From assembly GCA_027924585.1 (NCBI GenBank), contig BSBM01000904.1, forward strand, positions 16,761,501-16,825,500: DNA of 64,000 nt, written 5' to 3'. A model generated the notes under the pieces. The model did no database searches, was not told the DNA's origin, and was given only the letters and a program-made list of their open reading frames with translations. Positions 31,601-42,400 of this stretch are shown in pieces (positions within the stretch are counted from its first letter, which is position 1; the number at the start of each line of letters is the position of its first letter). The stretch comes from Larix kaempferi (taxonomy: Eukaryota; Streptophyta; Pinopsida; Pinales; Pinaceae). The position numbers and the translations under genes were made by a program.

Positions 31601-32875
31601 CCAAGTCATGGAAGGAGTGGAAACTTCCAGATTTCCCAAACCATATGATTGATGAAGAATGTACTTGGATTTCCTACCTTCATGGGAAGTCCCCTGTAGC
31701 AGCTAAGGTGAAGGACACATGTGGATGGAGATCAAAGTCTGGCTTATACACAACTGTTGAAGGTTACAAGCAAATCAAAGCAATCCCAAATATCCCCATC
31801 AACCCAACTCTTTGGAAAGAAATATGGAGATTCGAAAGTCTCCGAAAAGTCGATATTTTCATTTGGACGTTGGCCCATAACAACATCCTAACTGGAGAAA
31901 ACCTCAAAAAAAGGGGATGGGAAGGTCCAACTAGATGCTGATTATGTCTGTTGTATGAAGAAACAACGAATCATATTTTGCTTAACTGTCCCTTTGCTGT
32001 AGGGGTCTGGACACATGCCCTGGGCTCTTGGTCAACCCAACTAACTATGTCTGAGATGGTTCCTTCTCTACTAAGTGAGTGGGCCTCTATGTATCCCTAT
32101 TCTCTAATCAACAAAGACAGGATCAAAGCCTGTTGGTTAACTCTCCCCAAGTTTGTCCTCTCGGAACTTTGGATGGAAAGAAATGCTTGAATTTTCATAA
32201 ACAAATCTTCTCAAGCAGCCCACGTGGATACGAAAGCTCACGCCTTGATGGGAGATAGTTTAAATTCTCTTCCAATCCAGGAGAATAAATGCTTGTTGAA
32301 TGGGGATGAAGATGCTTGGATGAACAAAATCCTTCCCTTCCCTCATACCACTGTCCCTGCTACTATCAATTTGGAAAATTGGGAAATTAGGATGGATGAT
32401 CTAAGCTTTAAACTGTGGCAGAAGTCTTTGAAGGGGCACACCCTTTTCTTCGATGGGGCTTCCAAAGGGAACCCAGGGGAGGATGGAGGAGGAGGGGTAC
32501 TGCTAGGCCCCAATGAGGCTCTTGAACTCCATTACTCCCGGGGATTTGCAAGGACAATAATAATATTGCTGAAGCCTTAGCACTTTGGCAAGGACTGTAC
32601 CAAGCTAAACAAGGAAAATCAGTGAAATTAATGTCTTTGGCGATTCAAGGATGGTGATCCAAGCACTCATCAATAATAAACGACCCAATAATATGAGACT
32701 CAAGCAAATACTCGAGAAAATCAAGATTCTCATGAAATTCTTTCAAAGAATTGAGTTATTCCATATCCTGCAAAACCTCAATGGAGAAGCGGATCTTGTT
32801 GCTAATGAAGTAGTCCCCCTAAGTAAAGGAATTTTGAATATCAATGGGATTTCCAATCCGTTCACCATCCCTTAG
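28614..32875 (+). pseudogene. LINE ORF2: endonuclease, RT, zf-RVT, RNase H
   Basis: ORF2 starts MKVVSWNCRGVGSRTKEELM, the APE endonuclease N-terminus, with LIQETKMGELG following. EN ends near 29321, where its SDH motif appears as SDRKP, histidine lost. RT runs from about 29950 (PDKALGPDGFTARF) through CPISLCNIGYKIVTKVISNR and IKLDLANAFDKVRHDFLF to FVDDTLLLGG (30694-30720). The thumb has LHLVSWGKVTKPILEGGLQI. A zf-RVT region lies at about 31645-32060. RNase H starts HTLFFDGASKGNPG (32437-32480) and ends near ANEVVPL. Many in-frame stops and some frameshifts are present. Domain order and length are complete. Confidence 0.9.
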
Positions 32876-33428
32876 GTCTTCAGAATCTCGAAGAAAACAA
32901 CTGGCTGGTTCACAAACTAATCTGGAAGATGATGTCTATTTGGTGGACAGATGGTGAACTCTTAAAACGCAGGTGAACAAATTGCCTCAATTGTGGACAA
33001 ATCTCAGTCTACGTATTTTCTGGTCACAATTAGAACGTTCCTCATGCAACCTTTCCTCGGACCTGTTTATGCTAGATCATTTTGGTGACTAAAGAAGAAC
33101 ATCTGTCATCTATGCAGGGAGATCTGGCTCGCAATTAATGCAGACATATCGAGGAACTCACTCAATTTGTCTAAATTGCGTTGAAGATGACTAAAGGACT
33201 TTACTCCGACTCCATTGTTGGGAGATCCGATCGCCGTCTTGGGACATCTTTGTGATGTCTGGAGCAGTCATATTGACTCTAGGTTATTTCATTTTTCTGC
33301 TTAGGTTCCTTCTACATTCAATTCAAGATTCCTTTATTTTATTGTAACTTCTCCAACGATTCTTCGCTGATTTTTAATTCAAATCATAACCATTTTTGTT
33401 AAAAGAAAACAATTTAAATTAATTTATA

Positions 33429-34159
33429 AATATAAAAATTATTTTTTAAAATTAATACGGAGTTTTGAATCAATAGTGAGTACTTTAATAATATATCCAT
33501 TCACCATCTATTTTACACCTCATAAATTTATATTTTATTAAATATAATAATAATATAAAATTAAAATAAAATAAAATTATAACATCTCTATCTTTATTTT
33601 AAAATTTGGTAAAAAATATCACTTTAAATAATTTTTAATCACACATGTCTACCCACCCAATAGATAAGAATCATTTTTTATATTGTCCACTAAATCTCTC
33701 GATAAGATTTCATTTATTAATACCATTGGAATTAAAAATCCATGTATCAATCACTAATGGGTGAGATTAATGGAACTTTACATATGTACCTGAATTATTG
33801 GCACTTACCCTACATCATTTTTCTTTTACTACTTTCCTTTAGACATATTAATATAAATTCATGTAGTGTAATATAGATATATTATTATCAAATTTACTAT
33901 AGATTTTATATATATCCTAAATGTTATAGGAGAAATATATATCATTGACTTGCTTTAGTTTTATTTATTTATTTTTAAATATTTATAATATTAAATTATT
34001 TATGTCTAAAATAAATATTAAGATTTTTTTTAAAGTTGGTTTTATATTTTTTTATTAATAATAAAATAAATAATACATCAGGGTAGGAAAGGCTAGTCCA
34101 AATTCATATTTTATTGTTTCTAGCATATAACCAAAAAAATATCTTAGTTTGCCCCTAGG
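33429..34159. other. AT-rich non-coding spacer
   Basis: This is strongly AT-rich sequence with short poly-T and poly-A tracts. I find no coding domain, clear repeat or insertion boundary. Confidence 0.5.
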
Positions 34160-34828
34160 GGAAACTAGATGTAAAAGATAGTTTGAATTGAGAGAATATC
34201 ATACAGAGTGAGGGAAACCTGTCCAATTATGAGCATGCAGGATACAATATACGTTCTATCACGAAAACCATAAATGAATAACTTATGAGAAAAACTAGAA
34301 ACCAAGTAAAAAAACCCATGGAGTGTTATCATCAAAATGTATGACCATGGGAGGGTAGTTGGCCGAACCAAAAAGGGGTTCTGACTTGAAGTCTAGTCCT
34401 AGGTGTTGTGCAATGGCGTTGAGCTTGCCATTTACTTGTCGACTTAGTTTGACAATGTCAGCTTGGATTTTGTCCTGTTGGAGTAGAATCTCATTGTGAG
34501 CTTACGCTCAATTAAAATCTTCCCCCTCATAGTCCTAAGAATCCAATACATATCTAGGGTTTTATGGAATTGGGTAGCACACAAGTAGGTATTTCTCAGA
34601 TCTCCCACCCATCCTGCAAATTCCTCTAAAACATCAGTGTCTGGAATGCGACGACACTCGAATTTGGCTTCCTCCTCTGCATCGTCGAGCTCTTGCTTGA
34701 CATCCTTAGGGATTAACTGCTTGTAAGCTCAAGTCAATTGGACCACATTCCTCCTGTTGGCGATAGCAATTGGTTCCACTGTCTTCGCAATTGGATTTTT
34801 CCCATGTTCTTTGCTTCTTGTGGCCATT
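34160..34828 (-). pseudogene. Unrecognised coding relic with a coiled-coil-like part
   Basis: From an ATG at 34828 a frame reads MATRSKEHGKNPIAKTVEPI, passes a TGA at codon 33, and continues KQLIPKDVKQELDDAEEEAK, VLEEFAGWVGDLRNT and ATQFHKTLDMYW. After one frameshift near 34500 it continues NEILLQQDKIQADIVKLSRQ, NGKLNAIAQHLGLDFKSE and PPMVIHFDDNTPW. The charge pattern and sustained readability suggest real former coding. The helical middle part resembles structural or gag-like proteins, but I cannot name a family. The surrounding sequence shows no clear element boundary. Confidence 0.45.
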
Positions 34829-35765
34829 TCAAAATCCCCCCTATGCTTGAAAAACAACACCCATAACACCTTGGAGGGAGTCTCTACCGAGATAGGTGAG
34901 CTAAGTCTGTGCCGAGAGCGCCTCCTCTGAGCCAAATAGAGTAGAATGATGCCAATGAACCTGTTGTGCTGACTAAAAATAAGTAACCCATGCACCTATG
35001 AAGTCTCCCTGTTATAATTGTGGCAATTCATGTCAAGCATTAACTGCAGACAAGCCATCATATCCGTTCTCTGATTCGCCCAGATGCCATGAAGATATCT
35101 CTAGCCGAATTTGCACAATTGCAAAAGGTGGAGTTGCTACAGTGGAGGAGCAATTATGCTCATTCGCACCACATATCCCATCTCTTGTACAATTCCCTGC
35201 TGTCACCACAACACCATGAACATCCTATGCTATCACGCATTTAACTTGCCACTCGTCGCGATCTTACCACCCGTCGCGCTCTGGATTGTCGATCTCAGTT
35301 TGGGGCTCTCCTCCCTTACCCTCCTTGGGGATAAATATTTAGATTTTATTAACATGAAATTTGATATTTATTTATTTTAAGTATTAGAACATAAATATTA
35401 TATGGTTGGTTTGAATTTGCTATATATATATATATATGTTTAATTATTTTAAGTTTGTATATTTATTTATTATATATTTTTAATTGTATTACACAATTAC
35501 ATTATTAAAAGCGGTTGATATAGATATATGCTTATACCAATTGAAATATCAACTACCATTAATAATTGGTGGTGCTAATTATTATAATATAATATTTTTA
35601 ATAATATATCAACATAATAAAAAAACTTAAAAAAACTTTTAAAAATCTCAACTTTTAATAATTGGTTGTGCTGTTTATAATATAATGTATTTTAATAATA
35701 CTTCTTTTTTCTTTTAAAATGAATGGTTATATTGTATTGAAAAACGCTGACAAATTTAGCAAAAT
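34829..35765. other. Unassigned, becoming AT-rich
   Basis: 34829-35330 is of mixed composition with no domain I can support. 35331-35765 is AT-rich. Part of it (35594-35640) resembles the sequence at 37950-38010 on the other side of the truncated LINE, which fits one site split by an insertion. Confidence 0.4.
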
Positions 35766-35779
35766 AGTACAAAATTTCC

Positions 35780-36018
35780 ATAGCCCGGTGGGCTAGCTCA
35801 AGTGGTTGAGTGTTGTAAGTTGTGAGCAGAAGGTCTCAGGGTCAAATTCTTGAGTGGCTATACATCGCTATATAAGAGCCTCACTTGATGTCCCCATTGG
35901 GTTAGCTCCGTAATAAGAGCGAACAGGGTGCGGCCCCTTCGGGTGGCCCCCCTGTGATTTCTTACCGTGGACGTAACAGCCCCGCTAGGGGGTTTGTGAA
36001 TCACATGTGAAAAAAAAG
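35780..36018 (+). mobile_element. tRNA-derived SINE 2
   Basis: The 239-bp insert is flanked by the 14-bp duplication AGTACAAAATTTCC (35766-35779, 36019-36032). The head has an A-box-like TAGCTCAAGTGGTTGAG (35794-35810) and a B-box-like GGGTCAAATTCT (35839-35850). A 3' tail of As closes it. The body, with GGTGCGGCCCCTTCGGGTGG and CAGCCCCGCTAGGGGG, is unlike SINE 1, so the two belong to different families. It encodes no protein. Confidence 0.88.
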
Positions 36019-36249
36019 AGTACAAAATTTCCTCTTATCAGAATAAGAGGATCTACTTCAGTATAAAAGTTAGTTACAATCATCCAAAGTAAAGTATACT
36101 TGAGGCAAAAAAAATTATTCCCCATACTACTATAGATTTTTACAAAATGACCGAGGAACAATCTATAAAAACACTTCATAAAAAACAAAAAAACTAAAGA
36201 GCTGGTATCACTGTCTGAGGCTTGTAATTCCTAAGCATTTCCTTCATCT

Positions 36250-36740
36250 TCCTCTAGATTGGCCTCAGAGCCACCATCACATTCATCAACCTCCATGTCT
36301 TGAATATCTTCCATGGTGTCATCAACTTCCACATCACGAGTATCTCTAGTTTCATTTGGCTTGTCCTCACTGCGTGTAACTTTGATTTGTTACCAGCGAT
36401 TAGGTCTTCATGTTTCATCAATGTTTTAGACATTGCTATCACCTGAGCATCACAAGAGTGGAAAGAACCTTCAACCACATCCAGACGGGCATCCAAAGTC
36501 GAAGTAACATTAGAAATCCGATGGGTAGTTTGCTCAATATCATCAAGTCGGGTATATATACCAAGAACACGAGCAATAATTTGATGGATTGCTGCAATTA
36601 AACCTTCCATATGGGACCACAACCATCTTAGTTGAGAACAAATGTCATGAATTTCTCCATGAGAAACACTGATATCTTTTTGAAAGGTCTTCCACAAAAA
36701 TTTCAACATCCATTTCATAAGAACTATTTTAATTTCCCTC
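36250..36740 (-). pseudogene. Coiled-coil protein region downstream of LINE RNase H
   Basis: The frame from about 36740 reads KTFQKDISVSHGEIHDICSQ, then MEGLIAAIHQIIARVLGIYT, RLDDIEQTTHRISNVTSTL and ARLDVVEGSFHSCDAQVIAM. That is more than 100 residues with hydrophobic residues at heptad-like spacing. One frameshift near 36390 leads into an acidic end (DVEVDDTMEDIQDMEVDECD). No enzyme motif is present. It lies 3' of the RNase H on the same strand, comparable in position to the coiled-coil-like region of the LINE at 16754-18482. I do not know a family for it. Confidence 0.5.
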
Positions 36741-36857
36741 ATGAATGACAATTCGACTATCAACCCAATTAGAGCACGGAACAAACATGAGAACCACAAC
36801 AAGACCAGTAACATCCAAGACATGCAAGAAATGCCCACAGAAGGATACAAAGAAAAG

Positions 36858-37073
36858 ATCACACAAAGTGTATGAAAACAAGTCAAGAGAGCTATCCTTC
36901 CAAGCCAATTGTAACTCTAAACAAAGCAACAACTCCCTAGTATCCCAATAGGTTCCAGGGGAAATATCACACAAAGCATTTGAAAACCAACTACCAGAGC
37001 TATCCTTCCAAGCCAAATGCAACTCTAAACAAAGCAGTAATTCCCCAGTATCCCAAACCTCCCAACTAAAATA
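36858..37073 (-). repeat. 108-bp direct tandem duplication
   Basis: Two copies with a period of 108 bases (GCTATCCTTCCAAGCCAA at 36891 and 36999) differ at scattered positions. The period is 36 codons, so a frame through both copies stays open (LLLCLELHLAWKDSS and LLLCLELQLAWKDSS on the - strand). Confidence 0.85.
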
Positions 37074-37499
37074 GAAAGTAGAATGAAGGCGCAAGCAAAG
37101 AGTTACCTTTAAACAATCCTCCACACAGAGAGCACTGAAGATTGCAGGGAGCCAATCTCCAGATGCACAAAAGAGGACAATAGAGTTCCTTCGACGATTC
37201 ACCACCATTCCAAATTTTCCCAACACACCGAATTGCCTAGCTCTAGCATTGCTCGAATGACAGAGCAAGATATACACAACAAAGAGGGAAAATTCTTGAT
37301 GAGGCTTCCAAACAATGCCATTAATCCTGAGTAAATGCATGAATGCGCGGTTCAAGATAATGAAGAGATGTGCATTCCTCAATAGACAATGAACGCTCCA
37401 TATGTCCCAATAGATAAATGCACCTTGAGCCAGATGTAATAATAATGAGTTGACAATACCAAGGGAAAAATCCTCATGAAATCAAGCATAATCAAACTA

Positions 37500-37948
37500 T
37501 TAAGGAAGCCAACAATAAGAGCGATGATCCCCATGCTTTCTAATGGCCCCTCTAGGAAGGCGTGAGGCTTGATTAGCAAGGTCATCCACTATCACATTAA
37601 ATTCATGTCGAACATGGAAAAGCTGAGTAGAAAGAATTCGTTGAAGCAATTCAATGATGCGCTTGTGTAGACAACCAACTATTTGATCCTGGATTTCTTG
37701 CATCTCCTAGATTAGGAAATAATAAAGAGGGAGTCATCGATCACCACAAGCAACCTAATTCTAACGGAGACTGCTGCCTTTAATCCCAAGTATAAAGCAT
37801 AGCGTTCCACTTGGTTATTAGTGTTGATCCCAAGTATAAAGCGTAGCGTTCCACTTGGTTATTAGTGTTGATCCCAAGTTCACAGGCAAACAAAGTGACT
37901 ATATTTCCATCGGAGTCGAAGATTACTACTTGCACCTGCCTCCCCAAT
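37500..37948 (-). pseudogene. LINE RNase H domain
   Basis: The - strand reads VVIFDSDGNIVTLFACELGI and INTNNQVERYALYLGL, the D and E regions of plant LINE RNase H. A broken helix region is followed by QRILSTQLFHVRHEFNVIVD and DLANQASRLPRG, the HxxxD tail. A 44-bp tandem duplication (37782-37825, 37826-37869) shifts the frame right after the E region. It is therefore dead, and the duplication alone would have inactivated it. Confidence 0.75.
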
Positions 37949-38076
37949 TTTTTAATAATATATCAACGCAATTAAAAAAACCTTACAAATACTATTTAAA
38001 AATCTAAAAAAAAAAACAATTATAAATATATATATATTTTTTTTCACGCGGAAAATACCACCTTCCTGTTATTCCT

Positions 38077-38295
38077 AAGGAATCAAGGAAAGCTAACACG
38101 CACGAGAAATCCCAACAAACTTTCCCACATATCTTGGATGGTAGGTCGAGCAAACCGTCAGCTGGTCATCCAAGCTAGAAGATCCAAAGGAATCAAGAAA
38201 AGCTAACACGCACAGGAAATCCCAACAAACTTCCCCACATATTTTGGATGGTAGGTCGAGCAAACCGTTCGCTGGTCATCCAAACCAGAAGATGT
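38077..38295. repeat. Two tandem copies of a 110-bp unit
   Basis: AAGGAATCAAGGAAAGCTAA at 38077 recurs at 38187 with few changes, and the copies run through GGATGGTAGGTCGAGCAAAC to CAGAAGATG. The unit is non-coding. It lies about 550 bases upstream of the ATI-like start codon. Confidence 0.85.
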
Positions 38296-38429
38296 CTCAA
38301 CGAAATTGAACCCAAGTGGATGGAATGAAATCCATCTATCCCCACCAACATACCCACCAACATACCACCGTATCCTTAACTAAATATACAATTAAAGTCA
38401 AAATTCTATAGCAATAAATTATTTCTAAT

Positions 38430-38841
38430 ATTTTTCAAAAAAAAATAGAAATCATGTGGATATTTCTATTCCCACATCAAATCAAATTATATTCCTTTTA
38501 CTACTATGGCCTGTGCGGGCCAGATCCGTATTTTTGTGGATTTTAGACGCTAGGATCAAACACACATGATCGTTAATTTTATCGAGTCTGAGCTCTCCTA
38601 GTTGGCAAATTGATATTAAACCATCAAGGTGCATCTAAGAAATCTTATCGAGCGTACCCAATGACTTCGAGAGATGAAGCATCCATGGCCGTAGGTATTT
38701 GCACGGCCATTGTCACCAAACTTCTGGAAATCCGCGGGCCACAATGACCATAAATCCAAATAAGTCCGCAGTGAATTGCACTGAAACCCTTAAAAAATTA
38801 GAAGTCCTCGAGGAACAGAAGACTTCTGCTGTTAAAGAAAT
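38430..38841 (+). promoter_or_regulatory. Upstream region of the ATI-like gene
   Basis: This region should hold the promoter and 5' UTR, but I cannot mark a TATA box with confidence. An ATG at 38744 opens a 45-codon frame that overlaps the main start and ends at 38881. If the transcript starts upstream of 38744, this would be an overlapping upstream ORF. A TAA at 38833-38835, in frame with the main ORF, shows that the protein cannot begin further upstream in this exon. Confidence 0.35.
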
Positions 38842-39495
38842 ATGTCTGAAGGTGGTGGCAGCGAAAGCGATGATAGCATGAACAACAGAAGCAACAAGGA
38901 TTGGGAGATGGTCTCCCTCACTTCATCCACATGCGCTGAAAATGGTTCGAATGGAGTTTATACAGAGGTTTTGGAAGATTTGGAATCCGATACCTTCATT
39001 TTCCCCCCTAGTCGCCACGAAGGCCTACCAATTGAATCTGATGACCACGAGGGCATCGAAACTCTACTTGGTTCCGACAATTTGAGTGACAACAATGCTG
39101 AAAATGAAGAAGAGGGCCCTTTGGGAGGTCCAGAGTTCGAAACCCCGAGGGCGGAGGAAGAAAATTCGAGGAACTTGGATGTATTAAGGGATTCGGACGC
39201 TGGTGGAGAAGGAATTCGTGATTCGGCAGTTGATGAAAACGTGGAATTGAAGCACGAGGGTTTGGATAATGAGGGTTTTGGGAACGAAGGTTGGCTGGAT
39301 GAGGGTTTTGGAGACGAAGATTTTAGGTGCGATGGTTGGTTGAAGCGTCAGACGGCTTCATTGACACAGCCCAATACTCTGTGGTCGATTGCGGTGGCTA
39401 CTGCTCTGCTGGGGATTGTATATTTGGGGCAGCGGTGGCAGCACGAACGCTGGAACAACAAGCAGCTAAGGCTACAGCTCTGTGCGAAGGACGAG
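38842..39495 (+). CDS. ATG8-interacting protein (ATI1/ATI2-like), first coding exon
   Basis: This is a host gene. The exon encodes 218 residues and ends at a splice donor, GACGAG|GTATCT, after a complete codon. ATI proteins are plant membrane proteins that bind ATG8 and mark ER- or plastid-derived bodies for autophagy (family knowledge). Seen here: DWEMVSLTSS at residues 20-29, with WEMV fitting the ATG8-interacting W-x-x-V motif; TFIFPPSRHEGLPIE at 51-65, like the conserved FPPSxHExLPI block; a long acidic middle; GWLKRQ and one membrane segment, LWSIAVATALLGIVYLGQRW, at 180-199; and QHERWNNKQLRLQL after it, like the QQERW motif. The ATG is the first possible, since a TAA lies three codons upstream. 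The C-terminal exon, about 40-60 residues in relatives, was not found. Reading past the donor gives 35 more codons and a stop, which looks like intron. Confidence 0.75.
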
Positions 39496-42400
39496 GTATC
39501 TCGAATTATTCATTTTGTTTATGTTTATGCTTGCCTTTTAACGTCCTTTGAGTCCTACTTGCTCTATAAGACCTCTTCTATTCGAATCAACATGGAAAAC
39601 TGAAATTAATCAGGATTTAGTCAAATGTTTCCATCTGTCTTTGAAAATCCGAGTCATGAAATTTCTTAGTTCATTTTGTATTTGGCTGGATACTGTATGC
39701 TGGAGAGAAAATTGTGGTTGCAAATTTTATTTATTTATGATTTAGAGTGTGGTTTCACCCCTGATCAAGAATGTTGTTTTTATATGATACGCAAGGGCGT
39801 TTTTTGATTTCGAATTTTGTAAAATGGTTTGAGATTTGTGTTTGAGAAAAATGGATTTGTATACAGTCATTATGCCGAGGTGCTCTTACAGCTAGGGTGT
39901 AAGAGTGTGACATGCGTATTTGCACTTGGGCTTTTTTTGATCCCTCTCTCAAAATCTGTAGATTCAGGGTTAACTTAACCTTTATGCTACTTTATAGCCC
40001 TAGTGGTTTCGGGTTATCCATTAACTCTGTGTACACATGTAGCAGTGCATTAAGTGTAGATGGTGCAATGGGTGTATTGAATATGGCAGGCTATTGCCCA
40101 GATCCATCTTAATTTGTCTGATCCATCTAAGGTTAAGGATGCGTATGCCCCTCACCATATTTACCATCATGTCTTTGAGTGGCCACTGTCTATCAATGAT
40201 ACAACCTTGGATGTTTTGTGGGTCTTGGGGAGAAAACATAAAAGGATCCTTAAGTCACCTCCATCCCTTGTTCTTCCCTTTCCTTGCCATATCTGATGCT
40301 TTCAATCTAACAATTAATGAGTGGTGAGCATCATAAACTCTGCAGTATGCTTCAGCTGCTTTATAATAGCGAACACTTTTTTCCCTTTTATAGTAGCTGG
40401 GGATTTTCCTTTTGAAATCTGGGTTGCTGTCTTCTTTAATGCTTTCAGTCGATTGCCTCATGCGGGGCCCCCCACCTTGGGAGTTTCCCTCTAACTCCCT
40501 TCATTGTTTTTTTAATCCAGACAGTCAGGGAAAGATTAAAAGTGTTCTTGACACCCTTCACTGTCTGGGTTCCAGATGGTTGGGTGCTCTGCTTCTCCTC
40601 TCCTCTTCTTTTCTGGTTCCATGTGGGATGAAGGGGACACTGTTTTTTGATCCATTATTGTCTATTCAAGAAATGTGAGAGATGAGCTACAAGAGGTTGA
40701 CTATGGAATGTGGATTGCTGAGGCTGGGAATGTCAAACGATAAGGGGGGATTGTCTTTCCTCGCTAAGAAGTTTCCAGAGGGATGTGCCATGTCATATTT
40801 TCCCTCCAATTTTTTGGCAGAATCTAGGATTTGCCTAGTCGTTCATGTCTACAGCTTTTCATCCCAATGGAGATTATCCTCACAATTATTACGATCATTT
40901 TAGAGGTGTCCCATCCTAGCCTTTCAGTAAAATGCCTAGTCACTCTTTTGCTCGAGCCTCCCTCCTCATGTGCTCCATTATCAATGGGAGGTGGATCTCA
41001 ATACCCCTCAATCACCAACAATATGGTGGGAAGCATGATTATCATGCGTTGGAACCTCTGTGGAACCCGGGTTATTTTGGTCCTAGCTGTCTTCAATAAT
41101 CAAACTTTTTAACTTGTTGAGATTCACGTCTTCTAGTAGTTCATTCTGGGTCAATATTAGGTGTTTCACTCTCTAATTGACCTCAACACCGAATACAATT
41201 TTTGGTAGGCCTTAGGGAGGACATGGGGGTGAGCTTGGGTTTGAAATATGTACACACAGGTCCCAATCCTGTTGGACAGCAGCATGGTCTCATTTCTGTG
41301 TATGGTGTTCTTTTCTTTCCTTTCATTTTTTCTACCATATCTATTGACTGAAACCCCATTAACGAAAGGTAGACCGTAGAACCTTGTACATAGATGATTT
41401 TTTTAAACCTTGTGTGGTTGATTATAGGCATTGTCAAGTCCATTTGGTTGGTCTCCAAAGCTATTGAACCTAGAGAAAGCCCCTAGTGTTGACTCATAGT
41501 CATAATTGTACCTGATGGAAGACTTGTGGGTGTTAAAACTCTAGAGGCAAGAAGCCCTTTTGGGCAAAGTCAAGGAACTAGTGCCAGGAGATTGGAGTGG
41601 TCAGAAATAATTGCCAAAGGCACAACGAAACTTTTTCTTTATTTATCCTATTTGTGTCATTAAAGTCTTGGAATTGGCAGAATTACTGCCATTGGTTCTC
41701 TGCTATATTTATTTCGTTTGCTTGAGTAGAATTTAGTCTAATAACCCAATAACTCAATGGTGGGCAGTAAAAACGTAATTGTGTGGGATGCAGATGGTAT
41801 CATTGTACCTGGGATGGCCAATTGAGGTTTGTGTCTGTATAATGATTTTTTCTTAAATTAGAGGATATTACTTTCGTAGTTGAAAGTAATTCCATACTGG
41901 AATTATCAATCAGTGAGAGATGTTGGTGTCCATTTTCATCATTGGCTTTAAATTCATTCTTGCTTGTGTGAGGGACAAATTTAGATATCTCTCAACTACT
42001 TTTTGGTATCTGTTTCACCTCTTTGTCTGAATATACATAAAATATTATGCACTAAGTGGAAATTCTTGAGATACTGTCACTGTTTATTTTTGTGCATTGA
42101 ATTCTTATGATGGACTAAGACAGCCCATGACTTGGAGCTAAAGAGCAGCTGGTTGATATTTTCCTTTGGAAGTTTTGCTGGTGATTGTAGTATTAGCCTA
42201 TGAATGATATTTGTTTACTGTCATGAACTGAATTTATATAAATAAAAATCAGTAAGAACCTAGGCCCCTGAACCTGTCTTCTCTGCAATAATTCCCAAGT
42301 TAAAACCCTGTTACACAGAGCCAGTCACATATGAATGATAGATTTTTTCGGGAGCTATTGTGTTTAGAGTTTATACCACCACCACATTGAGTCTTGCTTC

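Larger units (their letters stand above)
26962..33407 (+). mobile_element. Full-length L1-type LINE
   Basis: A 21-bp duplication with two mismatches flanks the element (26941-26961 and 33408-33428). The layout is a GC-rich 5' UTR (26962-27312), ORF1 (27313-28610), a 3-base gap, ORF2 (28614-32875) and a 3' UTR of about 530 bases. Stops are scattered through both ORFs. Many look like single changes of CAG, CAA, TGG or CGA codons to TAG or TGA, a pattern that cytosine deamination could produce. The element is complete in length and looks like one copy that decayed in place. Confidence 0.9.
35702..37948 (-). mobile_element. 5'-truncated LINE (RNase H end and long 3' region)
   Basis: The - strand starts inside RNase H near 37948 and continues for more than 2 kb to a possible 3' end near 35702. 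Similar TTTTAATAATA sequences lie at the two ends (about 35690-35701 and 37949-37960) and may be the target duplication; they are AT-rich, so this is weak. SINE 2 is inserted near the 3' end. Everything upstream of RNase H is missing. Confidence 0.5.
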
